DNA from: JBMYZL01 sp965661765
Lineage (GTDB): Bacteria > Bacteroidota > Bacteroidia > Flavobacteriales_D > Sanyastnellaceae
Direction of reading: 5' to 3'
Length of the DNA: 64,000 nucleotides
Assembly: GCA_965661765.1 (NCBI GenBank)
Contig: CBFIFE010000006.1
Coordinates: forward strand, 1-64,000
Of the stretch, positions 42,002-50,384 are shown in pieces. Positions within the stretch are counted from its first letter, which is position 1. Every line of letters starts with the position of its first letter. The notes beneath the pieces were generated by a model, which did no database searches, was not told the DNA's origin, and saw nothing but the letters and a program-made list of their open reading frames with translations. The translations under genes and the position numbers were made by a program.

Positions 42002-42981
42002 GAGACCCGTTCGACGATGTGTTGGGCGATGCCCGTGAAAAAACCCAAATGCCCGGCATCGAGTCCCATGCCCGCGAGCTCGGCCAACGCCGCCTCGACA
42101 TGACGGTCCATGGCCGCCCGCGCTTCGGCATCGGCACCTGCGGCGAGCATGGCGCCGCGGATGGCATCGACTTTCCCGACCGGATCGTCGTTCCTTCCCT
42201 GCCAAGCCTCCACGATGCCCTGGGTGTCCCGCCCGCCCGCAGCGAGGGTGTGAATCCAGAGGTAGGTTTTTTTGTCGGCGAGAATGTCACCGCCGATTTG
42301 CTTGCCCACCGCCGCTCCGCCGAAGGTGTCGAGCAAATCGTCCTGGATCTGAAAGGCCAAGCCCAATTGCTCACCGAACCGATGCCATGCCTGCTGGCGC
42401 TCGGCGGACGCCCCGGCTGCGGCAGCGCCCATGGCGAGCGAGGCGGCCAGCAAAACCGAAGTCTTCAACCGAATCATCTCGGTGTATTCCGCCAAGGTGA
42501 CATCATTGCGGTCCTCGAAGGACATGTCGAGTTGTTGGCCGATGCAGACTTCGAGGGCGGTTTGGTGAAACCAACGGGTGACGACGGGAAGGTGGTCGGG
42601 CTGGGTTTGGCCCAAAGCCATGTTCGCCAAGGTGTACATCGTGTCCCCTGACAATATCGCCGCATTCTCATCCCATTTCAGGTGAACAGTTTCCTGCCCC
42701 CTGCGCAAAGGCGCCGCATCCATGATGTCGTCGTGCATCAGGGTGAAATTGTGAAACAACTCCACGGCCACCGCCGCTGGCATGGCATCGGCGACCTCGC
42801 CACCTTCCGCTTCTGCCGCTGCGAGGGCCACCACCGGCCGCAAGCGCTTGCCACCGAGGGAGAGCAAATAGTGAATGGGCGCATAAATTCCAGCCGCTGC
42901 TTCAGCGGGAAAACCCTGCACAAACGAAGCAAGACCGGCATCAAACTCACCGCGCAAGCGCGACATCATCGGGTGATTCAT
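41998..42981 (-). CDS. Polyprenyl diphosphate synthase (trans-isoprenyl)
   Basis: A 327-residue trans-prenyltransferase. GGKRLRP binds the isopentenyl diphosphate, the first aspartate-rich motif is LMHDDIMD and the second is FQIQDDLLDTFG. Small or large residues before the first motif set product length; they suggest a farnesyl- to geranylgeranyl-range or longer product but this is not certain. It uses IPP/DMAPP from the MEP route that includes IspD. It follows rmlA by 6 bp and overlaps the downstream unknown gene. Confidence 0.93.
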   Translation of the reverse strand: MNHPMMSRLRGEFDAGLASFVQGFPAEAAAGIYAPIHYLLSLGGKRLRPVVALAAAEAEGGEVADAMPAAVAVELFHNFTLMHDDIMDAAPLRRGQETVHLKWDENAAILSGDTMYTLANMALGQTQPDHLPVVTRWFHQTALEVCIGQQLDMSFEDRNDVTLAEYTEMIRLKTSVLLAASLAMGAAAAGASAERQQAWHRFGEQLGLAFQIQDDLLDTFGGAAVGKQIGGDILADKKTYLWIHTLAAGGRDTQGIVEAWQGRNDDPVGKVDAIRGAMLAAGADAEARAAMDRHVEAALAELAGMGLDAGHLGFFTGIAQHIVERVS

Positions 42982-42987
42982 GCCTTC

Positions 42988-43860
42988 TCAATCTTGCCCA
43001 CGGGCGATTTGTTCTAAGATGTAATCGCCGTAACCCGATTTCCGGAGCGGTTCAGCCAGAACAGTGGCTTGCGCATCGTCGATGAAGCCCATCCGCCAGG
43101 CAATTTCCTCGATGCATCCGATTTTCAGCCCTTGGCGCTCCTCGATGACCTGAACGTATTGCGAGGCCTGCATGAGCGAGGCGTGTGTCCCGGTGTCCAG
43201 CCAAGCCATGCCCCGGTCGAGTTTGGAGACAAACAAGCGGTCCTGCTCGAGGTAGGCTTTGTTGACGTCGGTGATTTCGTATTCGCCGCGCGCAGAGGGT
43301 TGGAGGTTTTTTGCAATCTCGACCACATCGTTGTCGTAGAAGTACAGGCCCGGCACGGCAAAATTGCTCTTGGGCTTCACGGGCTTCTCCTCGATGCTCA
43401 ACACCCGGTCCTCATCATCAAAATCGACCACGCCATATCGCTCGGGATCCGTGACGTAATAGGCATAAACAATCGCGCCATCGGGATCGGTGTTCGCGCG
43501 CAATTGCCGACCAAAACTTCGACCATAAAAAATGTTGTCCCCGAGCACCAGGGCCACCTTGTCGTCGCCGATGAAAGACTCGCCGATGACGAAGGCCTGG
43601 GCCAATCCGTTGGGCTCGGGCTGCTCTGCGTAGCTGAAGTTGCACCCGAGCGCACTCCCATCGCCCAGGAGGCGCTGAAATCCTGGCAAATCGGTGGGGG
43701 TGGAAATGATCAAAATATCACGAATCCCGCTGAGCATCAGGGTCGACAGCGGGTAGTAAATCATGGGCTTGTCATAGACGGGCATGAGCTGTTTGCTCAG
43801 TGCTTTTGTCAGGGGCCAGAGCCGGGTGCCGGAGCCACCGGCGAGAATGATGCCTTTCAT
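42988..43860 (-). CDS. rmlA: Glucose-1-phosphate thymidylyltransferase
   Basis: A 290-residue nucleotidyltransferase that makes dTDP-glucose, the first step towards dTDP-rhamnose. It has GIILAGGSGTRLWPLTKALSK-type start (LAGGSGTRLWPLT), KPMIYYPLSTLMLSGI, QPEPNGLAQAF and VLGDNIFYG. The enzyme is of normal length. A TATCTTCG box lies 4 bases before its ATG and just inside repeat block E. The rmlD partner is at 24588-25457. Confidence 0.96.
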   Translation of the reverse strand: MKGIILAGGSGTRLWPLTKALSKQLMPVYDKPMIYYPLSTLMLSGIRDILIISTPTDLPGFQRLLGDGSALGCNFSYAEQPEPNGLAQAFVIGESFIGDDKVALVLGDNIFYGRSFGRQLRANTDPDGAIVYAYYVTDPERYGVVDFDDEDRVLSIEEKPVKPKSNFAVPGLYFYDNDVVEIAKNLQPSARGEYEITDVNKAYLEQDRLFVSKLDRGMAWLDTGTHASLMQASQYVQVIEERQGLKIGCIEEIAWRMGFIDDAQATVLAEPLRKSGYGDYILEQIARGQD

Positions 43861-43864
43861 GCAA

Positions 43865-43872
43865 CGAAGATA
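43865..43872 (-). promoter_or_regulatory. -7-type promoter box TATCTTCG for rmlA
   Basis: Minus-strand box matching TAnnTTTG in seven of eight positions, 4 bases before the rmlA ATG at 43860. The region that would hold its -33 element is repeat block E. Confidence 0.55.
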
Positions 43873-43876
43873 AGAA

Positions 43877-44064
43877 CCAGGGGGACTAGGGAGACTAGGG
43901 GGACTAGGGTGACTAGGGTGACTAGGGTGACTAGGGTGACTAGGTGACTAGGGGGACTAGGGTGACTAGGGTGACTAGGGAGACTAGGGAACTAGGGAGA
44001 CCAGGGGACCAGGGGACTAGGGAGACTAGGGTGACTAGGGGGCTAGGGGGCTAGGGGGCTAGGG
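43877..44064. repeat. CTAG 9-bp repeat block E (GACTAGGG orientation)
   Basis: About twenty units, in the opposite orientation to blocks A-D, between two minus-strand genes. The RND exporter gene's TAG stop codon (44059-44061) is one of the CTAG cores. This is the longest block in the window; no gene is seen in it. Confidence 0.93.
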
Positions 44065-46593
44065 CTGGTTGTCGCGCTGTTGCCGAAGGCCTTCGTGCTG
44101 CTCATCCCCTCGACCCGGGGCGAGGCCACGCTGCACCGCGAGTTCCTCCAACTCGATGTCCTCCTCCTCATCGAGCAAGGAGAAAAAAGGTTCGCGGAAA
44201 GACTTTGTGGTCAGGGCGCGCTCGAAAGCCAGCAGCAAAGAAGGCAACAACAGGAGGTTGGTGAACATCGCCACGCCGAGGGTGATGGACACGAGCAGGC
44301 CCAGGGAGCGCGTTCCGTCAAAGCCACTCATGGCGAACATCAAAAAGCCGAAGAACAGCACAATCGACGTGTACATCATGCTGACGCCCGTCTCCTTCAA
44401 GGCCAGAAGAACGGCTTGCCTGATGTTCCACTTTTTGAGGTTGAGTTCTTGCCTGTATTTGGCCAAAAAGTGAATCGTGTCATCCACACTGATGCCGAAG
44501 GCCACGCTGAAGACCAAAATCGTGCTCGGTTTGATGGGAATCCCTGCCCAGCCCATGACGCCTGCCGTGAAGAGCAACGGGAAGAGGTTGGGCAGCAGGG
44601 CGATGAGGACCATGCGGGCAGAACGGAAAAGCAATGCCATCATTGCGGCAATGACGCAGATGGCCAAGGCAATGGAAATGCCCAAGTTCTTGACCATGTA
44701 ATTCGTGCCCTCGAGGAACACAACGCTGGTGCCGGTGAAGGTGAGCCGGTAATTCTCGGGTGGGAAAATGCTGTCGATGCGCGGGCGAAGCTCGGACATC
44801 AAGGCCGCCATTTCGATGGTGCCGACATCCGCCATTTGGGTCGAGACGCGGGTGACGGCCTTGGTGGTGTCGAAGAAGTTGCCCGCCACTCCACTCGCCT
44901 CCGGGCTGTCCTCCGCCGCCGCCGCCGAGCCGCGCATCCACGGGCCGATGAAGGAACGTTCCTGCCGGTTGGGCAGACGGTAGCGGCTGGGCTCGCCGTT
45001 GTAAAAAGCTTGGACGGCGAATTTGGTCACCTCCACCGCAGAAAGCGAGCGGCTGAATTCCGGGTACTCGCCCAGAAGCTCTTGGAGACGCTCGATGCGC
45101 CGAAGGGTCGCATCGCCCGTGGCGCCATTGGGCCGACCGGCATCCACGAGGATTTCGAAGGGCATGACCCCGTGGAATTTGGCCTCCATCCACTTCAGAT
45201 CCCGAATGACGCGGTCAGAATCGGGCAAATCATCCACGATGTTGCCTGTGGTTTTCATTTGGACCACGCCGAGAAGCGAAAAGGCCAAAACCGCGCCCGC
45301 GCCCAGGTACACTTGCTTCCGCCGGTTTTGCACAATCCAAACCAACCGATTGACGAACTCGAACATCCACCGACGGTCGAGGTGCCGGGTGTGCCGCTCC
45401 GCCGGGGCAGGCAACCACGTCATCAGGGCGGGGATGATCACAATCGAAATCAGGAACACCGCCATGATGTTCAAGGCCGCCACCACACCGAAATGCCGCA
45501 GCACGTCCGAATGGGTGAAGATGAACGTGGCAAAACCCAAGGAAGTCGTGAAATTCGTCAGCAACGTCGCATTGCCCACCTTGACAATCATGCGCTGCAA
45601 CGCCATCGCTTTGTTCCCGTGGCGCTTGTATTCCGCGTGGTATTTGTTGACCAAATAAATGCAGTTGGGCACCCCTATGACAATCATCAGTGGGGGAATC
45701 AAGCTCATCAACAGCGTGATTGGGAAATCGAAGAGGGCCATTGTGCCCAGGGACCAAACCACCCCCATCGCCACCACCACCAAGCTCACGCCCATCACCA
45801 CGGGGTTGCGGAAAAACAAGAACAGCAACAAGGCCGTCACAATCAGCGCGGCAGAGATGAAATAGCCGATTTCTCCCTTGACCTTGTTCGTCATCTCCGT
45901 GCGGATGAAGGGAAGGCCACTCAAATACGTGGGAATGCCGTGCTTCGCCGACCAGGCATCCGTCATCGCCGTGATGTCCTCCACGACGGTGCCGCGCTTT
46001 TCGCTGTTGAAGAGTTTGGCATCCAAGAACACCATCATCAGGGTGGCATCCCGCGCCTCGGTATGCAGAAAATCGCGGTAAAACGGCAACGACCGCACCT
46101 CCGCCACGATGCTGTCAGCCAAGGCCGGCCGCATCTGCCCCCCCACTTGCAACAGGCCCGGTGGCACAATCGGCCGCAGACCAAACCGCCGCAACACCGT
46201 GTCCTTTTCAATCGTGTACGCATGGGTGATGGCGAACACACTGTCAATCGTCGGCAAGCTCACCGGATTCTTCCGGCCGTCGTCGGTCGTATCCACGCGG
46301 ACGTCAAACGTTCGGATGGATTCCGCCAATTCGAACCAGGCCTGCAACCCCTCCGCTGAGGTCACCTCCGACTCGTCGGCCCCAATCAGCAACACATTGC
46401 CCTCAGCGCCGAAATGATCCAGAAACTTCTCATACTCCAAATAGGTGCTGTCGGTCTTCGGCAAAAGGCCGCCGAAGGTGTATTGCAGCCGCAAATTCGG
46501 AATCTGCATGCCCATCAAAATCGTCACCACGCCCAATCCGATCAAAATCGGAAGGCGCTGTCGAATGATGATGCCTGCAAGTCGTGTCCACAT
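44059..46593 (-). CDS. RND-superfamily (MMPL) exporter
   Basis: An 844-residue inner-membrane transporter with the two-fold RND layout: one helix near 10-27, a large periplasmic loop, five helices (about 215-400), then the same order again, with the second helix cluster near 640-790. Sequences such as IGVPNCIYLVNKYHAEYKRHG and AFGISVDDTIHFLAKYRQEL flank the helix-4 region expected to carry proton-relay acids. It resembles hopanoid/lipid exporters and MMPL-type proteins rather than multidrug AcrB. The start MWTRLAGIIIRQRL is chosen over a slightly longer frame. Its stop codon lies in repeat block E. Confidence 0.85.
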   Translation of the reverse strand: MWTRLAGIIIRQRLPILIGLGVVTILMGMQIPNLRLQYTFGGLLPKTDSTYLEYEKFLDHFGAEGNVLLIGADESEVTSAEGLQAWFELAESIRTFDVRVDTTDDGRKNPVSLPTIDSVFAITHAYTIEKDTVLRRFGLRPIVPPGLLQVGGQMRPALADSIVAEVRSLPFYRDFLHTEARDATLMMVFLDAKLFNSEKRGTVVEDITAMTDAWSAKHGIPTYLSGLPFIRTEMTNKVKGEIGYFISAALIVTALLLFLFFRNPVVMGVSLVVVAMGVVWSLGTMALFDFPITLLMSLIPPLMIVIGVPNCIYLVNKYHAEYKRHGNKAMALQRMIVKVGNATLLTNFTTSLGFATFIFTHSDVLRHFGVVAALNIMAVFLISIVIIPALMTWLPAPAERHTRHLDRRWMFEFVNRLVWIVQNRRKQVYLGAGAVLAFSLLGVVQMKTTGNIVDDLPDSDRVIRDLKWMEAKFHGVMPFEILVDAGRPNGATGDATLRRIERLQELLGEYPEFSRSLSAVEVTKFAVQAFYNGEPSRYRLPNRQERSFIGPWMRGSAAAAEDSPEASGVAGNFFDTTKAVTRVSTQMADVGTIEMAALMSELRPRIDSIFPPENYRLTFTGTSVVFLEGTNYMVKNLGISIALAICVIAAMMALLFRSARMVLIALLPNLFPLLFTAGVMGWAGIPIKPSTILVFSVAFGISVDDTIHFLAKYRQELNLKKWNIRQAVLLALKETGVSMMYTSIVLFFGFLMFAMSGFDGTRSLGLLVSITLGVAMFTNLLLLPSLLLAFERALTTKSFREPFFSLLDEEEDIELEELAVQRGLAPGRGDEQHEGLRQQRDNQP

Positions 46594-46646
46594 GATTTGA
46601 ACCTGCAAAGAAAGTGGAAATTCACGCGGAAGCCACCGACGCGCTG

Positions 46647-46654
46647 TACCTTTG
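46647..46654 (+). promoter_or_regulatory. -7-type promoter box TACCTTTG for lpd
   Basis: Exact TAnnTTTG match ending 4 bases before the lpd ATG at 46659. Confidence 0.65.
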
Positions 46655-46658
46655 CGGC

Positions 46659-48062
46659 ATGGAGCAATACGACGTCGTTGTCATCGGGTCCGGACCCGGC
46701 GGGTATGTGGCCGCCATCCGGGCAGCACAGTTGGGAAAGAAAACTGCTTTGGTCGAAAAATACAGCTCACTCGGGGGCACTTGCCTCAATGTGGGCTGCA
46801 TTCCGTCAAAAGCGTTGTTGGACTCTTCGGAGCACTACCACCAGGCGAAGGCGCAATTTGCCGAGCATGGCATAGGCGTGGGGGAATTGAGCCTTGATTT
46901 TGGCCAAATGATCGCCCGCAAAGCCGGCGTTGTCTCCCAAACGGTCGCTGGCATCGAGTTCCTCATGAAGAAGAACAACATCGATGTCCACACGGGCCAC
47001 GGCAGCTTCATCGACCCCCACACCATCGCGGTGCAACCGGCCACGGGCGACCCGATTCACATCGGTGCGGCAAATGTCATCATCGCCACCGGCTCCAAGC
47101 CCGCCTCCCTGCCTTTCATCACGATCGACAAGAAGCGGGTCATCACTTCCACCGAAGCCTTGAGCCTGCCGAAGCAGCCCAAATCCATGGTCATCATCGG
47201 CGGTGGCGTCATCGGCCTGGAGTTGGGTTCGGTCTACGCCCGCATCGGCACGGAAGTGCATGTCGTGGAATACTTGGACACCATCATCCCCACCATGGAC
47301 AGAACCATGGGCAAGGAGCTCATGAAGTCGATGAAAAAACTGGGCGTCAAGTTCCACCTCTCCCACGGCGTCAAAGAGGTCACCGCGACCTCTCGGAGCG
47401 TGACCGTGAAGGCGGACAACAAGAAGGGAGAGGAGGTCACTTGGAAAGCCGACTACTGCCTCGTTTCGGTGGGCCGCAAGCCCTACACAGAAGGCCTGGG
47501 CCTCGACAAGGCGGGCATCAGCACAGACGATCGCGGCCGCGTCGCCGTCGACAGCAACCTCCGAACGGCGGTCCCACACATTTACGCCATCGGCGACGTT
47601 GTCCGTGGGGCAATGCTCGCCCACAAAGCCGAAGAAGAGGGCGTGCTCGCCGCTGAAGTCATCGCCGGGGAGCACCCGCACATCGACTACAACCTGATTC
47701 CGAATGTCGTCTACACTTGGCCTGAGGTGGCTTCCGTAGGCCAAACCGAGGAACAACTCAAAGCCGACGGCAAAACCTACAAAACGGGCAGTTTCCCCTT
47801 CAAAGCTTCTGGCCGTGCCCGCGCATCCATGGACACGGACGGTCTCGTCAAGGTCCTCGCGGACGCGGAGACCGACGAAATCCTCGGTGTCCACATCTGT
47901 GGCCCTCGCGCCGCAGACATGATTGCCGAGGCCGTTGTCGCCATGGAATACCGTGCCACGGCGGAGGACATCTCGCGCATGAGCCATGCACATCCGACCT
48001 TCACCGAAGCCTTGAAGGAGGCGGCGCTAGCGGCGACGGATGACCGGGCACTCCACGTTTAA
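46659..48062 (+). CDS. lpd: Dihydrolipoyl dehydrogenase (E3)
   Basis: A 467-residue flavoprotein that reoxidises the lipoyl groups of 2-oxoacid dehydrogenases using NAD. FAD loop VIGSGPGGYVAAI; redox disulfide GGTCLNVGCIPSK (Cys42, Cys47); NAD loop IIGGGVIGLELGSV; C-terminal catalytic HAHPTFTEALKEA (His-Glu). It is not adjacent to sucA/sucB, so it probably serves several complexes. The start fits the exact promoter box 4 bases upstream. Confidence 0.97.
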   Translation: MEQYDVVVIGSGPGGYVAAIRAAQLGKKTALVEKYSSLGGTCLNVGCIPSKALLDSSEHYHQAKAQFAEHGIGVGELSLDFGQMIARKAGVVSQTVAGIEFLMKKNNIDVHTGHGSFIDPHTIAVQPATGDPIHIGAANVIIATGSKPASLPFITIDKKRVITSTEALSLPKQPKSMVIIGGGVIGLELGSVYARIGTEVHVVEYLDTIIPTMDRTMGKELMKSMKKLGVKFHLSHGVKEVTATSRSVTVKADNKKGEEVTWKADYCLVSVGRKPYTEGLGLDKAGISTDDRGRVAVDSNLRTAVPHIYAIGDVVRGAMLAHKAEEEGVLAAEVIAGEHPHIDYNLIPNVVYTWPEVASVGQTEEQLKADGKTYKTGSFPFKASGRARASMDTDGLVKVLADAETDEILGVHICGPRAADMIAEAVVAMEYRATAEDISRMSHAHPTFTEALKEAALAATDDRALHV

Positions 48063-48064
48063 CC

Positions 48065-48123
48065 AAGGAGACTAGGGTGACTAGGGGGACCAAGGAGACT
48101 AGAGAGACTAGGGGAACGAGGGG
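48065..48123. repeat. CTAG repeat block F (GACTAGGG orientation)
   Basis: About six degenerate units starting 3 bases after the lpd stop. It is inverted relative to block G, 200 bp away, so the two could pair across the gap. Confidence 0.82.
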
Positions 48124-48319
48124 AGTCGGCCAAAGGCCGACAAGACACGCGGGCTGGAACGCGGGAGCGGGCGCCGAAGCTGCCGCGGAGCGGAGCGGCG
48201 GACGCGACGAGTGAGAGACCACCGGGGTTGGCACTCTGGTGGAATTGGAGGCGCTTCGGGAATGGAATTTGATCGCTGAACCCCAAAAAATTGCGTGGTC
48301 ATCGTCGTTCCGTCGTTGC
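48124..48319. other. GC-rich spacer between inverted repeat blocks
   Basis: This segment starts with a perfect hairpin (GTCGGCC aaa GGCCGAC, 48126-48142) without a T-run, followed by GC-rich sequence with a GCCGC/GCGGC inverted pair near 48180-48200 and a CCACC/GGTGG pair near 48220-48240. I see no convincing gene. Opposite-strand frames here read only low-complexity residues. It could be a structured RNA or a mobile repeat remnant. Confidence 0.4.
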
Positions 48320-48438
48320 CCCAGTTGCCTTAGTCTCCTTGGTGACCCTGGTCACCCTGGTCACCCTAGTCTTCCTAGTCTTCCTAGTCTTCCTAGTCTC
48401 CCTAGTCACCCTAGTCACCCTAGTCACCCTGGTCTCCC
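48320..48438. repeat. CTAG 9-bp repeat block G (CCCTAGTCW orientation)
   Basis: About twelve units, including a CTTCCTAGT sub-variant repeated three times, ending 2 bases before the stop codon of the response regulator gene. Together with block F it forms an inverted pair around the GC-rich spacer. Confidence 0.9.
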
Positions 48439-48439
48439 G

Positions 48440-49057
48440 TTAATCGGACCGGGTCAAGAGACGCCAATATTCCTGAAGTTTTTCAATGCGAATCCCATTC
48501 CGATGAACGAGGTCGCGCGTGTAGGAACGAACCGTCGAGTAGGCCAGACCTGACTCTTCCGCGATTTCCCGTGGGGTGAGGCCCCGGGAACCCGCCTCGA
48601 GGACCACCCGTTCCTTGGGTTCGATGTCGATGTTGGGAATGTCCGGATGAGCGACGCTGCCGAGGCGACGCACCGTGATGGGGCAGCGGAAGGGGATGCG
48701 ATCGGGCTTGTGGAGGTTCGCGATGGCGTGGCGGAGGTGGGTGTCGATGGAGGATTTGGCCAAATAGGCCCTCGCCCCATTGCGCGCAGATTCCCCCAAC
48801 GTGAAAGGGTTCACAAAATCGGTGTAAACGTAAACGGGAATGCCCAAATCGGACGCCGCAGCGATGAAGCGGAAGTCCTTGCGGCCCTCGAAACCGAGGT
48901 CGGAAATGGCCAAATCGAATGTCCCCTCCCGCAACGCCGAGAGCGCGTCATCAATGGAGAAAGCCGAAATCACATCCGCCTCTGGCCAGATGTCAGTGAG
49001 GATGTCCTCCAGGAATTTGGTGGAGTGGAGGTGGTCGTCAGCGATCAGGAATCTCAT
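48440..49057 (-). CDS. LuxR/NarL-type response regulator
   Basis: A 205-residue regulator. The receiver domain has acidic residues at ADDH (7-8), phosphoacceptor Asp53 in LAISDLGFEG and the switch lysine in LAKSSID. The C-terminal HTH has SRGLTPREIAEESGLAYSTVRSY (written here in part) and a DNA-reading helix that ends near HRNGIRIEKL. It should be phosphorylated by the kinase whose stop overlaps its ATG. The DNA target is unknown. Confidence 0.9.
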   Translation of the reverse strand: MRFLIADDHLHSTKFLEDILTDIWPEADVISAFSIDDALSALREGTFDLAISDLGFEGRKDFRFIAAASDLGIPVYVYTDFVNPFTLGESARNGARAYLAKSSIDTHLRHAIANLHKPDRIPFRCPITVRRLGSVAHPDIPNIDIEPKERVVLEAGSRGLTPREIAEESGLAYSTVRSYTRDLVHRNGIRIEKLQEYWRLLTRSD

Positions 49058-49782
49058 GCGGCGGTGGGGATGACGAATGTCTCTGTGCGCCAGCCGTTCT
49101 GAGTGGTCAGGCGGTGGCGGGCATCGAGAATGGTGAGGCGGGACTGAAGGATGGACTGGCCGCGACCGCGATGGGCAGGACGAGGCGAGGTGGCGTCGTG
49201 GGTGGCGTGGGCGGGCGAGGTGGCGTCGTGGGTGGCGCGGGTGTCGTAGTGGCAGACAATGCGAAGGATGCCCTGGGGGTCGGCGATGAGCTGAAGGTCG
49301 AGGCGCTCCGGGCGGCTGTGGCGGATGGCGTTCGAAACCGTTTCTTGCACGATGCGGAAAATGTGCAAGGCCCTGGAAGGCGTGGTGACGAGTTGCGCGG
49401 GGCCATCGAAGCGGATGATGGCGGGGCTGGTGGCGGCGAGGCGCTGAAGCAGCATGGCCACATCACCAGATTCGACACCCGCTGGATAGAGGACTTCATT
49501 GATGTTGCTGAATTCGCCTTCGAGGTCGATGATGGTGTTGGCCAAATCCGAATCCACCGCCTCCCCACGAGACCGCAAGAGTTTGGCGAACTGCATTTTC
49601 ACCTGCCCGAAATGGTCGTGAAGCTCCCCCGCCACCTCCCGCTTGTACCCCTCGAATTCCTCGAGTTGACGGGCACGCAATCGCTTGAGATGGGCGATTT
49701 GGCGGCGGCGATACCGGACAATGCCCACGGCGATGGCGAAGTTGAGGATCAACATCGGATACAGGAGACCGAGGTAGTTCAT
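49054..49782 (-). CDS. Sensor histidine kinase (HisKA_3 / NarX-like), short form
   Basis: A 242-residue kinase with one N-terminal helix (about 5-22), a short coiled coil and the dimerisation motif LHDHFGQVKMQF (His55 or His57 phosphorylated). The ATPase domain has FRIVQETVSNAIRHSRPERL (N box) and GRGQSILQSRL (G2-like). The lid between them is unusual: ATHDATSP is repeated twice with Pro/Ala/His linkers, and no clear DxGxG G1 box is visible. It has no sensing domain; the membrane protein encoded just upstream (ATGA overlap) may supply it. Confidence 0.83.
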   Translation of the reverse strand: MNYLGLLYPMLILNFAIAVGIVRYRRRQIAHLKRLRARQLEEFEGYKREVAGELHDHFGQVKMQFAKLLRSRGEAVDSDLANTIIDLEGEFSNINEVLYPAGVESGDVAMLLQRLAATSPAIIRFDGPAQLVTTPSRALHIFRIVQETVSNAIRHSRPERLDLQLIADPQGILRIVCHYDTRATHDATSPAHATHDATSPRPAHRGRGQSILQSRLTILDARHRLTTQNGWRTETFVIPTAA

Positions 49783-50381
49783 GGGGCGGGTTTGGCCTTT
49801 CTGCCTACAAAATAGTGCAACATGAACAAGAACATCAGGGCGGAGAGATAAAAGACATAGCTGTTCCAGGCCTGGGCAAACCAGCGATCCCACGCGAACG
49901 GCATGCGATCAATGAAGGGCACAAAACACTCATGGGCCAAGATGATGCCGATGCCAAACTGCAGCAAATCCCGCCACAGCAGCCGACCGCTCCACACCGC
50001 CCCTGCCCCGATGATGGTGGACATCGTGCCCATGATGAGCGCCCCGACCATTCGTGTGGCCAGGCCGTTCGCCCAGGTTTGGAGGGCGCAAGATGCGGCG
50101 AGAATGCAGAGGGCATAGAGGCCCTTCCTGCCCGGCAACCGGTCCCAAAACCAAAGGAGCAGGATGGTGAGGGGGGCTTGCTTTTGGTACAACTGGTGCA
50201 ACTCGTGCGAATACCCGAAAAAAGCCCGGTATTGCACCAGCGAGAAACTGAAAAACGCGCTCAAAGCAATGTAACGCCAGATGAACTGATCCCGCCTGGG
50301 CAACCGCGTGTAATCCCGCCAGTTCCAACAGATCATGACCAACGTCACAAGATTGACAACGATGTTCAGTTTCAGGAACAA
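49779..50381 (-). CDS. Multi-span membrane protein, likely sensory partner of the kinase
   Basis: A 200-residue integral membrane protein with about six helices and short loops, reminiscent of the 7TM-type or 5TM input modules that precede histidine kinases. The first codon is TTG, 3 bases after the stop of the gene before it; the nearest in-frame ATG is 15 codons further on. Its end overlaps the kinase start (ATGA). I infer that the kinase's missing sensor domain is this separate protein. The signal is unknown. Confidence 0.65.
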   Translation of the reverse strand: MFLKLNIVVNLVTLVMICWNWRDYTRLPRRDQFIWRYIALSAFFSFSLVQYRAFFGYSHELHQLYQKQAPLTILLLWFWDRLPGRKGLYALCILAASCALQTWANGLATRMVGALIMGTMSTIIGAGAVWSGRLLWRDLLQFGIGIILAHECFVPFIDRMPFAWDRWFAQAWNSYVFYLSALMFLFMLHYFVGRKAKPAP

Positions 50382-50384
50382 GTT

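Noticed and set aside
44080..46359. 759-codon plus-strand frame opposite the RND exporter
   Set aside because: Antisense shadow; rich in His, Gln and Arg, as expected from the reverse of a hydrophobic gene.
48124..48319. tRNA or rRNA remnant in the GC-rich spacer
   Set aside because: No cloverleaf, T-loop or anticodon-like arms can be drawn; only simple hairpins are seen.
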